Source: Pachypanchax playfairii (taxonomy: Eukaryota; Chordata; Actinopteri; Cyprinodontiformes; Aplocheilidae). From it: a stretch of 64,000 nt of DNA. The position numbers and the translations under genes are program-made. Below are positions 23,901-36,100 of this stretch, one piece after another. The DNA lies in contig SSNP01000017.1 of assembly GCA_006937955.1 (NCBI GenBank), forward strand, positions 4,284,496 through 4,348,495. Direction: 5' to 3'. Every line of letters starts with the position of its first letter. The stretch's first letter is position 1. The notes below the pieces were generated by a model that did no database searches, was not told where the DNA came from, and saw only the letters and a list, made by a program, of their open reading frames with translations.

Positions 23901-24700
23901 TTCCGTTTAGAGATTCTTCGAGGCCCTCTAGTGTCAGCAGACCACTTTTTCGTCTGAAATGTTCATCTTTTTCCTAATTTAGCAGCCTGTCACACTGGCT
24001 CATGTCCAACAGCCCCCATCTTTGTGACTTAACATCAAGCTTCTCCATCTGTGACCAATTAAAAGCCCTTCGATGGATGCCATTACATGACATCTGATCT
24101 TCATGCATTTCATGTGATTTTGGTGTGCTGGAGGACACATTTCAGTCACCCTCATTACATTTCAGTCACTGTCATCTTTTTATTTCTGGCACGATCCCTA
24201 AATCCTGCAGCCAGACACAGCCTGCCCACTTCTCATGTGTTTGATTAGTAGTTCTGCCATGAAAGCAGCATCTCCATCCTCACGCCAAGGTCAGAAACTA
24301 AACAGATCACTAACAGTGAGGCCGTCTCAGAACCCTCTTTTAATGATCCTGCCAGCACATGTGATCCAGGAGAAGGAAACCAAAACAGTTTTTACAAGCC
24401 TAGAGGTAAGAATTTAAAAGTTTTTAATGTTTTTGGGGTAGACTGAATCTTTACTTTAAATATTCAGAAGTTAGTCCTTAGTACTGGTTAGTTAAAGATG
24501 AAAAACAGTTATTGTATTGAGCATTTGGGTGTCAAACAAAAAAGAAAATTCAAAACTAGAAGACAGTTATTAAAAAATAAAATCTTAAAAATGTATAATA
24601 ATTATAATAATAGCTCAACATAAAACCCATATGTGATAAAGTAAGTCATCACAGGTTTGACAAACAACAAACACTCTGGACCAAAAATTGGAAATTGCAC
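20966..24700. other. Gene-poor interval before nek3
   Basis: No known exon is visible. A SINE fragment at 22,005-22,172 is listed separately, and an ATA/ATG-rich low-complexity stretch follows at about 22,200-22,360. At 24,405 a CTAGAG|GTAAGA string could be a donor of an untranslated nek3 exon, but nothing else supports it. Confidence 0.45.
22005..22172 (-). mobile_element. tRNA-like SINE fragment (GGTGGCGCAGTGG family)
   Basis: Read on the minus strand it starts GGGCTGCACGGTGGTG, continues through a degenerate GGTTTGAGTCTCACC-like B box, and then a GCATGTTCTCCCCGTGC-like block (here CACGCTGGATT). This is the well-known fish repeat that begins with GGTGGCGCAGTGGTTAGC. The copy is divergent and truncated. 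A longer + strand member sits at 61,083-61,418. Confidence 0.7.
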
Positions 24701-24739
24701 TCTGCTTCCATCTAGTGGCCAAGTCACGCAATACAGCAG

Positions 24740-24927
24740 CGTCCTTCTGACGTCAAAAACTAACAAGGAAGTAGATCGCAAACAAACAGCACCGGGTATA
24801 CCCCAAGACTTGTTTCTGTTGTAGCTTAAACAAAGAAAAAATAAAATATGATCCTGAACCAGAAAAGTTTTAATATAAAATAAATAATGGAGTAGAGTTT
24901 GCTGTGTTTATCTTGTGGTTTCTGCAG
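24740..24927 (+). promoter_or_regulatory. Candidate nek3 promoter (CRE and ETS sites)
   Basis: A full palindromic CRE, TGACGTCA, lies at 24,748-24,755 and an ETS-type AAGGAAGT at 24,765-24,772, about 165-190 bases before the nek3 start codon. Sites of this pair are common in proximal promoters of cell-cycle and housekeeping genes. An acceptor-like CTGCAG ends at 24,927, so the ATG exon may instead be spliced to an upstream leader. Confidence 0.35.
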
Positions 24928-24934
24928 AAGAATA

Positions 24935-27900
24935 ATGGAGAAATACTCCCACCTGAGAGTCATCGGAGAAGGATCCTTTGGCAGGGCTTTGTTAGTGCAA
25001 TGTAAACAAACTCAGGAAAAATATGTGGCCAAAGAAATCCAACTGCCAAAGGTAAGTGCACATAAAGATAATCCTGATGTGCTTCTTGAGGCAGGAACTG
25101 GAATTTGAAGAGAATAATCGCAGTGCAGCATGAAAATAATAAAATATAAACATCATGTAAACACACTTTTAGACTATTCAACTGTGCTAAACTTTATCTG
25201 GATTTTTTTTCTAGCAAACTACTAAACTGCTGCTCACACTGATACATGAGTCTGTTAGATAATAAATGCATTATTAATATCTGACTATAGAATCTGTCCA
25301 AACTGGAGACTTCAAGAAGAGAAGCCGCCCTACTGTCAAAAATGAAACATCCTAATATTGTAGCCTTCAAGGAAGCGTTTGAAGGTAATTTCACACACAT
25401 AATCCCTCCTTTAAAGCTTATTACAAGATATTTTGGGAGATACAGTGGTGATTGTTTGAACTGCAGAATAGGAAATGTGATTGTGTTTGTTCAGCTGACG
25501 GCCTCTTGTGGATTGTCATGGAGTACTGCAGTGGAGGAGATCTGCTTCAGAGGATTCAGCAACAGAAATCCACCCAGTTTACTGTTAATCATGTAGGTCA
25601 TGAATACCTGCTGTGTCCATGTTTGGTTCCCCGTTCTTAAAAAAAGATGCTTTTCTTTTTTCCAGATCTTGAAGTGGTTTGCTCAGATGTGTGCAGGTGC
25701 GAAACATATCCATGATAAACGGGTTTTACACAGAGATTTGAAGTCTAAGGTACGATAGCATGAAGGTATTGTGTGTTTCGGTCTCATCAGTAAAATATTG
25801 AATATTTTCACCATCAACAGAACACTGACCGGCAACTGAAGTGGATGATTAGATTTATTTAAGTGAGAAAATCACCACTTTAATTTACTGAATGATTGTA
25901 TGATGATGATGGGATTTAATTACTGTGAGCTGAAAGTGGAACTGTTAAAAGTAACAGAGACGTGATCTGTTTCTGTATAATATGATCATTCTGCCTGATG
26001 CTTTGCTTCACGTTAAATCACCACTCCGCTCTCGTTTCCTCACCCAGAACATTTTCCTGACAGACGACGGCTCCGTTAAGCTCGGGGACTTTGGCTCAGC
26101 TTGTATTCTGAACAGGTGCAGCAAGACAGAACATTTGCCTCTCCAAACCAATTTCTCAGAGCCGCGTTTGTTTTTTGTAATTTCATTATAAATCTATTGC
26201 AGCTCAAAGGCCTATGCTCACACATATGTGGGGACACCATATTATGTGGCACCAGAAATCTGGGACAACAAGCCGTACAACAATAAAAGGTGAGTTACAG
26301 CAAAAATACTCAGTAGTGCAGGATGATGAGACAAGAAATGAGTTAAACACAGAAAACAGATGGATTCTCAAAGAGAAAAACATTTTCCTGTTTCATAAGT
26401 CAAAGTCAGTGAAGAAAACTGTGTATAAAAAGCTCCTGGCAGCATTCAGCTACTTTCCTTGTGCAGAATAAATGTTAAATTCTTTTTTTCTCTCTAGGAT
26501 GACACAGTGTATGTGGTTTTCAAAAATCTGTGGTCACCAAAAGTTTTAGCATCCAAACCAACAAAATAACCAAAACAGAGGCTGTAACTCAGAATATGAA
26601 GTCAACAACTACAACGTGACATGTAGAATCTGTTTAACTGATGTTTAGTACGGATTTTTGTAAATATTTTGGTATCAAATATTGTTTCTTATGTATAGGA
26701 TATTTTATACCATATACAATCATATACCAGTTTCAGCATTCTGAATTTTTCCTTTAAGGTTTTAAATTGTCTGGAAAGTAAATTGGTTGTTTTGAGGCTC
26801 CTCATTCAGTTCTGGGTGTTTGACTTGAAGGTTTTAAGTAAAACTGACTTCTCAGCTCTGTGATGATGATGTAACTCGTGCAGTTTAATATCTTTTTGAC
26901 TGTGACAGCACGTGCTATAAATAAATAATCCCCTCTGTCTTTCTGCAGCGACGTGTGGTCACTGGGCTGCGTTCTATACGAGCTCTGCACCCTGCGACAC
27001 CCGGTACTCGTCCTTCCTGTGGAACTCTTTATAAATGTTGTTGTGTAACATTCTTCTGTCTTCTTGCAGCACAGCAAAGTGTTGTTGCTATGTGAAACTG
27101 TCTCAGCTGTGTATTTGCTTTGGCTCAGATGTTGCGGTGTAGTTTGTCTCAGAGATCTTCACACTTGTTTTTTTTCCAGTTCCAGGCCTCGAGCTGGAAG
27201 AGCCTGATTTTAAAGGTGTGTCGGGGTGCATATCCTCCCGTTCCAAACCACCTGCCGTACGAGCTGCACTACTTGATCAAGCAAATGTTTAAGACGAACC
27301 CAAAAGATAGACCGTCCGTGCACACCATCCTGACCTCTCACCGGGTTTCCAGACTCCTGACCCCCCATCTGTCCCCACAGGTAAAAATACAGCCGTTTAA
27401 CTCAGCTGTGTCACAACACAATGTCAAAACAAGTTGAAATTTGAACCACTTCCTCAGCTGGAGTAACTTTCTACGGAATCTAGCTTCTGCTGTTTTATTC
27501 AGAAAGCGTCTTCACTTGAGCTTTGATATATTTTTACAGGCCGTAGAGAGAGAGGAAGAGACGAGGCGTTTAGGTCGATGGAACAAAGAGGAAGGAAGGA
27601 AGGTGGCAAAGTTTCTGGGAGAGAAGAGTTTAATGAAAACATCAACTTCTGAAGGTAGAGTCAGGTTCAAAGGTAGCAGTCATGATGCCTTTTCCTTTTA
27701 AGGAAAGAATAAAGGTCTCTAAATCTTCTGTACTCAGGTGGGGATTTACCCAAAAGCTGCAATGAAAATACACAGACAGGCGTCCGAAAACACTGGGCGT
27801 CTGGACCACCAGATGATGTTCTGCAGAAGTTGGCGAATGCCAGCTTGGTTTCATCAGACAGCATGGCAGCAACGCCACAAACCAGCTCGACCCCAGGAAG

Positions 27901-28879
27901 TATGACTGCTGCAGGACTTTCATACTCACACACATCTATAAGAGAAGTTTGTAGAATAAAGAACCTGATCAGGATGTCTTTTTCTCTTGTTGTTCCAGGT
28001 GTTTCAGAAGATCCAGAAACCCGCAGGCAGAGGAGACGATGGGACGGAGGTCCTCCTGAGAGACTTCTGAGTCTGTTGGAGAAAGCCCAGCTGAACAGAG
28101 ACTACAGCACCTTCTTAATACGCAGAGGAGGTTTTTAGACGTGTCTCTGAATACAAGAACATTTTTAGATCTGACCATGTTGTAGACTGTGTGAAGGAGT
28201 CTGTATGATACAGTTGTTTTGTTTTTAGATGAAGACCCTCTGATGGGGCCCCTGTCTCAGCTGCAGGGTGATGACACTGATGGGTTGGAGCCAGACGTCG
28301 CTGTAGACGAGGAACGACTGCAGCCACGTTCTGATGATGAGGACACGTAAGACTTTAAGCTAATACGATGCAGGATCTGAGCTGTATGGTGAAAAGTTTT
28401 AGCCTCATGTGACCCTAACAGCACTCAGTAAGAGATAAAGGGCTCAGGCCAAACCCGGAAAAACGGGCGTGGCCAAAACTTGTGTCTGCTTAGCTTATAA
28501 AGTGATTTTTTTAAGGTGATGTACGTTTATTTTAGGTGAGGTTTTCCAAAGAATACTGCCCCAAATCTGCTCCAGCCAAAGTTTTTCTTTCATTTGCATG
28601 TGAATACGTCTGGAAAACAACAATATCTGTTTTGATTATATGATTGTAGCTAAGATGGTATAAATTGGGCCAATTTTACAACATTTTTGAGCCTATTTGC
28701 AAGTCAGCACCTGGTAAAACAAACAGCAATCAGGGTGAATAAAGAGAGATAATAATAATTTCATATGAAAACATCATTAAAATGCATTGTGTTGTGTGTC
28801 CTCTTCTTACAGGGATTTTGAAGAAGAATCTTCTTGTGACTGGATGGATGAGATTGAGAAAATGTTTTTAGAACACTAA
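24935..28879 (+). CDS. nek3: NIMA-related serine/threonine kinase Nek3
   Basis: Thirteen coding exons: 24,935-25,051; 25,291-25,384; 25,495-25,592; 25,666-25,749; 26,048-26,115; 26,203-26,289; 26,949-27,003; 27,180-27,380; 27,540-27,654; 27,738-27,899; 27,999-28,130; 28,229-28,346; 28,813-28,879. All have GT/AG borders and consistent phases, giving 465 residues (human NEK3: 506). The kinase domain comes first: glycine loop GEGSFGRA (11-18), ATP lysine K33, EYCSGGDL hinge, HRDLKSKN (125-132), DFG (145-147), GTPYYVAPE (164-172), so it should be active. The shorter tail is basic (RRQRRR) and then very acidic, ending ...DWMDEIEKMFLEH. RLLSLLEKAQLNRDYSTF and GPLSQL match the C-terminal part of NEK3 and not of the longer relative NEK5. 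NEK3 is known in prolactin/VAV signalling and microtubule acetylation. The start is the first ATG of the exon and lines up with the family start. Confidence 0.93.
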
Positions 28880-28960
28880 AACAACTTTTACTGAAACACT
28901 TGTTCCCAGTGTCAAACCTGTTGTTGTTTTACATGTTGTATTAAATACTGACTTTTTATT
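28880..28960 (+). terminator. nek3: nek3 3' end with polyadenylation signal
   Basis: The variant signal ATTAAA at 28,940-28,945 lies about 60 bases past the stop, implying a very short 3' untranslated region. Further AATAAA-like strings are absent nearby. Confidence 0.5.
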
Positions 28961-31900
28961 GCTTTAAAAGAACACTAAAGACTGAATACTGTTATAAATC
29001 TGTGTGTGTGATTTATTTGGAACATCTGCTGTGAGCTGTTTGGACCACCAGTGATAAGATTCTTGGAAATCTGAAGGTCAACTTAGAAACTTGTTTTCCT
29101 GATATAGCAGGAAGTATTAGGCTCAGAGAAACTACCTTGTTTTTTTTTTTTTAGTTTATTTCCTCATTCAGACGTCAGCCTATCACGTTCAGTCACACTG
29201 ACTGGAGTTATGTCTCTTGGAAGAGACTAACAAACCCTCCATCTTGCTTCTTTGACTCTTGTGTTAATTTGTTGCAACTCTGCAGATGATAGTTCTGCTC
29301 TTTCTTCTTTAAATGTTGATTATTTACCACTAGATGGTGTTGAAACTACTATCAATAAAAACCCTCTGAAAACAAGTATTAGGTGTTGCCAGATTAAGAG
29401 AGCTCAGTTAAATTTAAGTTTGAAAGATTATTGTCTTCTTGTTTGGTAGCTTCCTTGAAGAGCATGTTAGTGTCTTTGTTTTTTCCAAATTAAAAGCTTC
29501 ACAGGATGCAGTAAAATTGGACAATAGAAGAATGACATTTTGGGAACAGAAGCCAAACCCAAGCCTCGCCCGTTACATTTTGGGCTCAGCAGGATAAAGA
29601 ACGTGACTCAACTGAACCGCAATGATTCGGATTCACCAACAAGTTGTTCCAGTGGTGAATAATTCAGCTGGGAAAGTGACTAAAACCTCCAGTCAGCTGA
29701 CAGGAGAGCTCCACGCCTGTGATGTTATTTTATGTTTTTTTTATATGTATTGAGGAAGCTGGGGGCTGCAGCTCTGCTCTTATCTTGAAGTCTCAATGAA
29801 TCCCATTACAGGGATCACACTTCAGCTCCTTTTCCTGCTTTTACAAATTAATTATCACTTCCTTTGTAACCCCCAATAATCCTAATGTTCACTGAAGATA
29901 CAGACGAAGTGAAGCAACATGTGTCATGGTGTTCTGTGTCCTGCAGATAGAAGGGTCTCCCATCAGTGGTCTGACAGAGTCCTCACAAGTCTGCTGAAAG
30001 GAGCATCGTCATGGTTTTATTACATCAAATATAAGTGTCTTCTTCTTAAACAAGCAGAAGAGGCAGAATTAATAATCAAATTCAGATCATGATGTACTTC
30101 TAGAGAAATATTTTATTGTGATGTCTACAGGTCGAGATATGTTTATGTTCCCCTAACTAAGGTTTCAGACACTGAGACGAGTGTAACAAGAGTTTTATTG
30201 CAGGTCTTTGAAACCAAAACTTTGCTCTACATGTTAAATTAACTTCAAAGGTTTGCCATGGTAACCTTTTGTACTGAACGCCTTTATGCAGGACAGCAAC
30301 AGCAAATGTGCAAAATCAATGCATAGTGGGTGGGAAAGAATGTGAGCGCACGTTAACTTGGTTTACTTCATGTTCAGTTTCAGTTTCCTGATAAAACATT
30401 TAAGATTTTCAACTTTTACTTTTTGTTTTTAGTTTTGATATGAAAAATAACGCGAGGTTTGTTTGTTTTAATATTTGATTTGTGCAACAAAATATGTTTG
30501 CATGACAACATGCAGGAATGTGCATATGTACAGGTGCATTATTTTGCTGCCAAGACATAAAAAATGACTGGGAGCTCATAAAGCTGGTTTTTATAGAAAA
30601 TGGAGCCAAACAGGAAGATGAACTAAGGCTTCCTCTTGCAGGAAGGAAATGCAGTTATGTCTGTTGTATCTCAATAGACATAAATGAACCAGTTCTGTTA
30701 GACTGAACTGGATCTCGTGTATAACTTCTACACTCACTCTTGGGTTTATGAAGTCAAATGCAGAAAAGCGGAGGTTGAAAACTCAATGGGGTTTTTTTTT
30801 TTTTTTTTATAACTGTCACTAAGGTAACAGGTTAAAGCGCACAGCCGCAGCATGTTTGTTCACAAACGCAAACAGAACTAGATCTTGGTCAAAGTGCTTC
30901 TCATGTGCGTGTCAAGTGCCACACGCGTTAGAAATCTGTGGACCTAAACCACAGACAGTAATCATCATTGCATGTTCTTCTTGCTCAGCTTTTGAAATGA
31001 GTGCTACATCCTGTATTTCAGCCTGTACTCGTGAGTCTTATTGGAGCTTGTGTTTCTAATCTTAAGTGATTTATTGATTCTCTTCCTGCTCATTCTGATG
31101 AACATCCTCTCTTATCAAATAATACACAAAGGACTTTTCATTTTGCCTATCTGGCAGCTTGTCCACACACCTCGACCCTCGGCTACTGTCATTAATCTTG
31201 ATGAAATATTGACGCCTGGTATCTGCAGCGATCTTTGCTCCCCCTTTGTTTTTGTTTCTGTGACCTGTTTTTTGAATGGCCTGAGTTTCACTCAGGAAAA
31301 GTACTGACGCATCACAAAACCCTAACTAATTTGGGGGGGGGTCTATGACTCTAAAGCTACATTTTGTTTTTGTGGCGTATATGTGTTTTCAGTCTTCACT
31401 TAAAGCGTTTCTGATATCTGATATCAAGAGAAGTGGTGTTTATTCTTCATGGGAGCAGCTCTTCCTGTTAATAACACACTCAGACGCTGCAGCTGAGAGT
31501 CTCTTTACAACTATAAATACAAACGCGCTTGTGATTATTTCTAACGCTCTTCAGCAGCCATCTATTGTCTGGTGTTCAAGTTTTGTTGCACTAAATCATA
31601 CGAGAGAGACTGATGTGGTCCAAGCAGAACTTTGCTGAGGAACTGTTTTATCAGCACCTTAAAATACAAAAAAAATCATTTAAATGCCCCTGTATTTTTG
31701 CATCACTCATTCCTGTTGAAACCAGAAAGGACTCGTCAGCCTTAGTTTGGGTTGCAGGGTCAGTTTGCATGTCTCTTTGCCATCCTTCCTTTCAGCCAAT
31801 AATAGATCAGCTGCAGACATGACCCTTGACTAAAAAGCTTCCTCTTAAATAAAACTGTGTGTAAAATGAAACAGTCATTTTTTGTGCTTTATCTTAATAT

Positions 31901-32858
31901 CTGAAAAACAATTTCATCACAATAATATCGGGAAATGTGTAGTAACAACATAAAGAGGACAATGACTTTCAACTTTAAAAAAAAAATCATATTTTATGCA
32001 AAAAGTATGTTTTCTTCTGCATCTAGGAGATTTTTTATATATATATATATTTATATTTATAAAACATGATGAGCTGCTAATCTTCTTTAAGCTTCTTCAT
32101 GGAGCCACACCTTAACAAGTACAAACACTCTAAAACATGCTCCACCCAGAGAGCCTGCAAAGCAGTGATGGTACACAGAAGCACATCTGCAACAACTCAG
32201 ACAAGCAAAAACTAGAAGCTTTTATGGTCATGCATTCATCCAGCATGCTTTTAAATGCACCTGGATCAGATTTTTAAACTTACTGTATTTCTAATTTATC
32301 TGAAGTCAAAAATAACTTTTCATCTGGCTTTATGAAAACTACTAAAGTGCCTTTGATTGTGAAGGAGATACAGTATAAAAGCAGCTGTGAACACGGTGAT
32401 AACCATCATGTTGAAATGAGACAATGTTTTTTGTTCCTTTGCCTCGGACTGATTTTGTGATTGTTGATTGTGAGTTGTTAGATTGTGAGTGATAAACATG
32501 GCGAAAACATGTAAATGTTGCATTTTGTTTCTGCTTGCTTCGTATAGTTCTGCTTTTTCTTGAGATGCATTCCTGTTGGCAAGCTCAATGAAGTGCATTT
32601 TTTTTTTACCCACTTCTAAAAGAAAACGACAGAAAAACCGACAGAAAAAGAAAGATCTGATGACCTTTTTCTGATTGTTTGCATCTCTGCTACCAGCTAA
32701 CAGACCACTCATAAAGATCAGATAAGTTAGTTAAGTGTTCATATGTAGATGCACAACAAGATCCTGCTGAACAACAAAGAATGACCCACCTCAGTAATTA
32801 TAATTATTATGTCTATTATTATCTGTTATAACACACTTATAGAAGTAAATTATGTGTA

Positions 32859-32862
<4 letters not shown>
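28961..32862. other. Noncoding interval downstream of nek3
   Basis: No exon or named repeat was recognised. There are homopolymer tracts (T-run near 30,790-30,808, G-run near 31,332-31,339). The frame at 32,320-32,712 (minus) is discussed among rejected items. Confidence 0.5.

Positions 32863-32892
<30 letters not shown>
32863..32892. repeat. (CA)n microsatellite
   Basis: About 15 uninterrupted CA units. It directly abuts the LINE endonuclease fragment that follows. Confidence 0.95.
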
Positions 32893-32895
<3 letters not shown>

Positions 32896-32929
32896 CCACT
32901 CCTCTAGGTTTGGGGGGTTACTGACCATG

Positions 32930-33135
32930 CGCACCACATATGACCTTCTCCAGCTCTTCTCTGAGTCCCTGGTATTTCTCTAGTTTCTCATGCTTCTTTT
33001 TTATGATGTTGCAATCACTTGGTGTTGCTATGTCAACCACCTTGGCTTTCCTCTGGTGTTTGTCCACCACAATGTCCGGTTGGTTTGCCATTATCATTCT
33101 GTCTCCCCGTATTTGTGTCTGGAAAGATATTTACA
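32930..33135 (-). mobile_element. 3' coding fragment of a LINE with restriction-like endonuclease
   Basis: On the minus strand the frame reads SFQTQIRGDRMIMANQPDIV, then VDKHQRKAKVVDIATPSDCN, then IIKKKHEKLEKYQGLREELE. The PDIVVVD...VVDIA pattern is the PD...D core of the restriction-like endonuclease at the C-terminus of R2/R4-type LINEs, followed by the conserved EKLEKYQGLREELE stretch. Around 65 residues survive. The upstream reverse transcriptase and the last part of the protein are absent; a stop follows ...ICGAHGQ. One valine of the usual IVVVD seems to be missing. Assignment to a Dong/Rex6-like clade is my inference. Confidence 0.7.
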
Positions 33136-36100
33136 CCCACAAGTAAAATGTTCCTCCTGCATTTTTTCCACTAATGAAATGACTCATTTTTCTATGATAA
33201 GGATCAGTGAGTTGTGACTTTGCAAGTTTTTGAGATTCAGACCTTCTCCGTTGACAGTTTAACGGTGAAGAAATGCTTACAATGTGTAATAGTGACTAAC
33301 AAATAAATGAAGCTTGAGGGCACTTGTGATCTTTACGTGGGACTAACTGTACGGTGTGTTTTGGAACAATACAGATAATTAGCTACATGTTGGCTGTCAA
33401 TTTACCGTGTCCTTCCCTCCTCGAGACTTTTGTATAAATAAAACAGTATGTCTGGTATTCTGGAGGTCAAATCCTGAAGTTTTTAGTTGCAAACAGGAAA
33501 TGATCTTTAGGGGTATAATTCTTCCAAGTAAGGACCTAATACAAAAAAACAGTTTCAAATCTCATTGTAAAGTTTGTCTCAGATAGACGAGGGCTAAAGA
33601 TGAGAGGGAAAGTGTTGTGAAGTCTTTAGAGGCTTTGTGGAAATTCCTCATGGGGAACACTCTGACCTCCAGGCTGACCTGAAAACATCAGCTTTTAAGT
33701 GTTGCTGTGCTGTGGAGTGTGTCAGGGGCATTTGTTTAGAGGAGCCAGGAATCTCTAATCCTGTCTCGTGCCTATTAAAACATGCGATTTCATGTAGCTT
33801 ATATTTCGAGAAAAATAGTTTAGTTTATTTAAATAAAATAACATCACATGTTGCAACACTGGTGTGTCTTCTGCAGCCTCAAAGATTAACAAGGAAATGT
33901 GACTTTTTTTTTGTTATCGTTGGGGCACACGGGTGCTGCAGTGTGGCTATTGTCAGGTGTTAAGGGACTTTTCCTTTTTCTTCTGAGATTTCCTTTTAAC
34001 TTGAAGGCTTGTGCCTGTTTAGAGACTGTGGCTGCAGGAAAGGATCCAGAGTCTCATTCAGAGTCTAAACCCTCAGGAATTTTTGAGGAAAGGCCCGGAG
34101 CAAAAAGACACTTTACGTTTCATTAGAAAGAAAACATCCAACCTTTGTTTTCTTACAACCACCTTCAGTACCATGTTCAGTCATGTTGAAACACTTAATG
34201 CTAAAAGCAAAAGATAAGACACACTGATATTCATAGTGTGAGAGATGTATCGTGTACATATATGTGTGTGTATGTCTTATTCTAAGCGTGACGGGAAAAG
34301 TCAGTGGGAATTTCTGGCTGTTCTGCTCAGATTGAGTCATAACGGTGAACTCTTGCTATCACTTTCATGTTGGAACTTGAGACTTCTGAGTTTATAGTGA
34401 GACTGTGGGTGCGTTGCAGTTGCTGTTATGACTTTTCCCAGTTTGAGCAACTAAGTAAACCTTTTCCATAAATCAACTTCCTTCGGTCAGTTAGATACAG
34501 GAAGTTCTAGCTCATGATATAATGACACACAAACAGGTTATAACAGGTGTCGAATTCTCCCTTGAAGTAAAGTCAATTACCATGAGCACAATGATGAACT
34601 CTTGTGGAACGTGTGCCTGTTTTATTTCTGGGTTCCACTGCTGAGATACCCCCCCGACCCAGGACTAACTCTCTTCCTCTACACAAGCTGGAGACTTTGC
34701 ACACTGAGCACATATTTTCATAAACACCACGTACCCTAATGTAGGGAGTGTTTTACCACCATGTTGTTCTGGCTGTCTGTTTCATTCTTGAGATGTTGTG
34801 CAACAAAGAACTGATCTGGTCACATAACTCCTCTGGAGGATTGATAAGAGTTGTTTATGGTCCAAGGCGACTGGGAGTTGAGGGAGATAACGAGTGACTA
34901 TGTTGCTGCTTTATTTGGCCTACCTTCCTCATCGCAGTCCATTCCACAGCGATTTATTAGCTCAGTGCACTTTCTGGTTTTAGATCTTGTCACTTTGCAG
35001 CTCCATAAACGTTAAAACACCTTTTTTCATTTCTTACTAAAACCACATCCTGATCAGTGAAAACGGATGGTAAAGTGTCTCAGCAGAAAAGTTGTTCTAT
35101 CACAAATTTTGAGTTCCTCCCGCTCTCCACCTCCATCATTACAGCGTGTGACAAACTTTCTATAAGATCGATTGTTTTCAACAAAATGAGAGAATGAGAA
35201 GTATCAGACAGGGTTATTGGAACTGTGAGAACGTAGTGCAGACATTGAAATGAGCACTAGTCACATCAAGATAATTACAGCCATTTCCTTACTAATTCAT
35301 CCTGCATGGAGGGAAAATGGCTGATTATCTCCTGAAGAGACCCTCTTCCCTCTTTCCTCATCACGTGATCCAAAGCTGTGAACTGGATCCGTGGATAAGG
35401 ACCTCAACCGAACCTCAGAACTGACCCAAACTGAACTCTTTTCCCTTAAAAGCACATACACACACACTCACCAAGGTTTTTATCAGTGCAGAAAAGTCTT
35501 CTGACAGAGACTGATAGCACTTCAAATAGGACAACTCAGAGTTCAGTGCAGGAAATGTGATTTGTCAAGTAGGGACGTGGACCCAGAAATGGAGAAGGCT
35601 TCATCCAGACTTGTTTTTTGGGGTGAAAAGTCAAGAACCTGCAGGTAAATATCTACTTACTTATTGCTTGGGGGGGGGGGGGGATAATGATAGTAGATTA
35701 AAACTTCGTATATGTGATATATTCAATCAAAGTAATTTCCATAAAATATTATTGATGATGTAAATGTGACAAACTTTCTGTGTTTTCTTTCTGCAGTCTG
35801 ATGGGAATGAAAACTCAAGATGATCACATGATAAAGATGCAGTGCCTTAATATTTGCAGGAGACTTTAGAATATTAGAGTGAATATTTGAATTTAAGGTG
35901 TTAAGATGTGTTTTGAAAAAAACCTGTGATTCTCTCACATGAGCCGAAAGTCAAAATCTGAGGAGTTGTGTTGCAAATAAACTACAGCCCAAATGAGCTT
36001 CAGTCTATGACACTATAGTCTATGTCACTTATTCACATTTTAAGTTTTAGATTTGAACGCTGGAGCTCTCCTAAACTGATTTTTCAATTTATTAATTATT

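Noticed and set aside
32320..32712. 130-residue minus-strand frame with a hydrophobic segment
   Set aside because: The composition is uneven, there is no recognisable domain, and the frame includes lysine runs from poly-A/T. There is no supporting exon structure.
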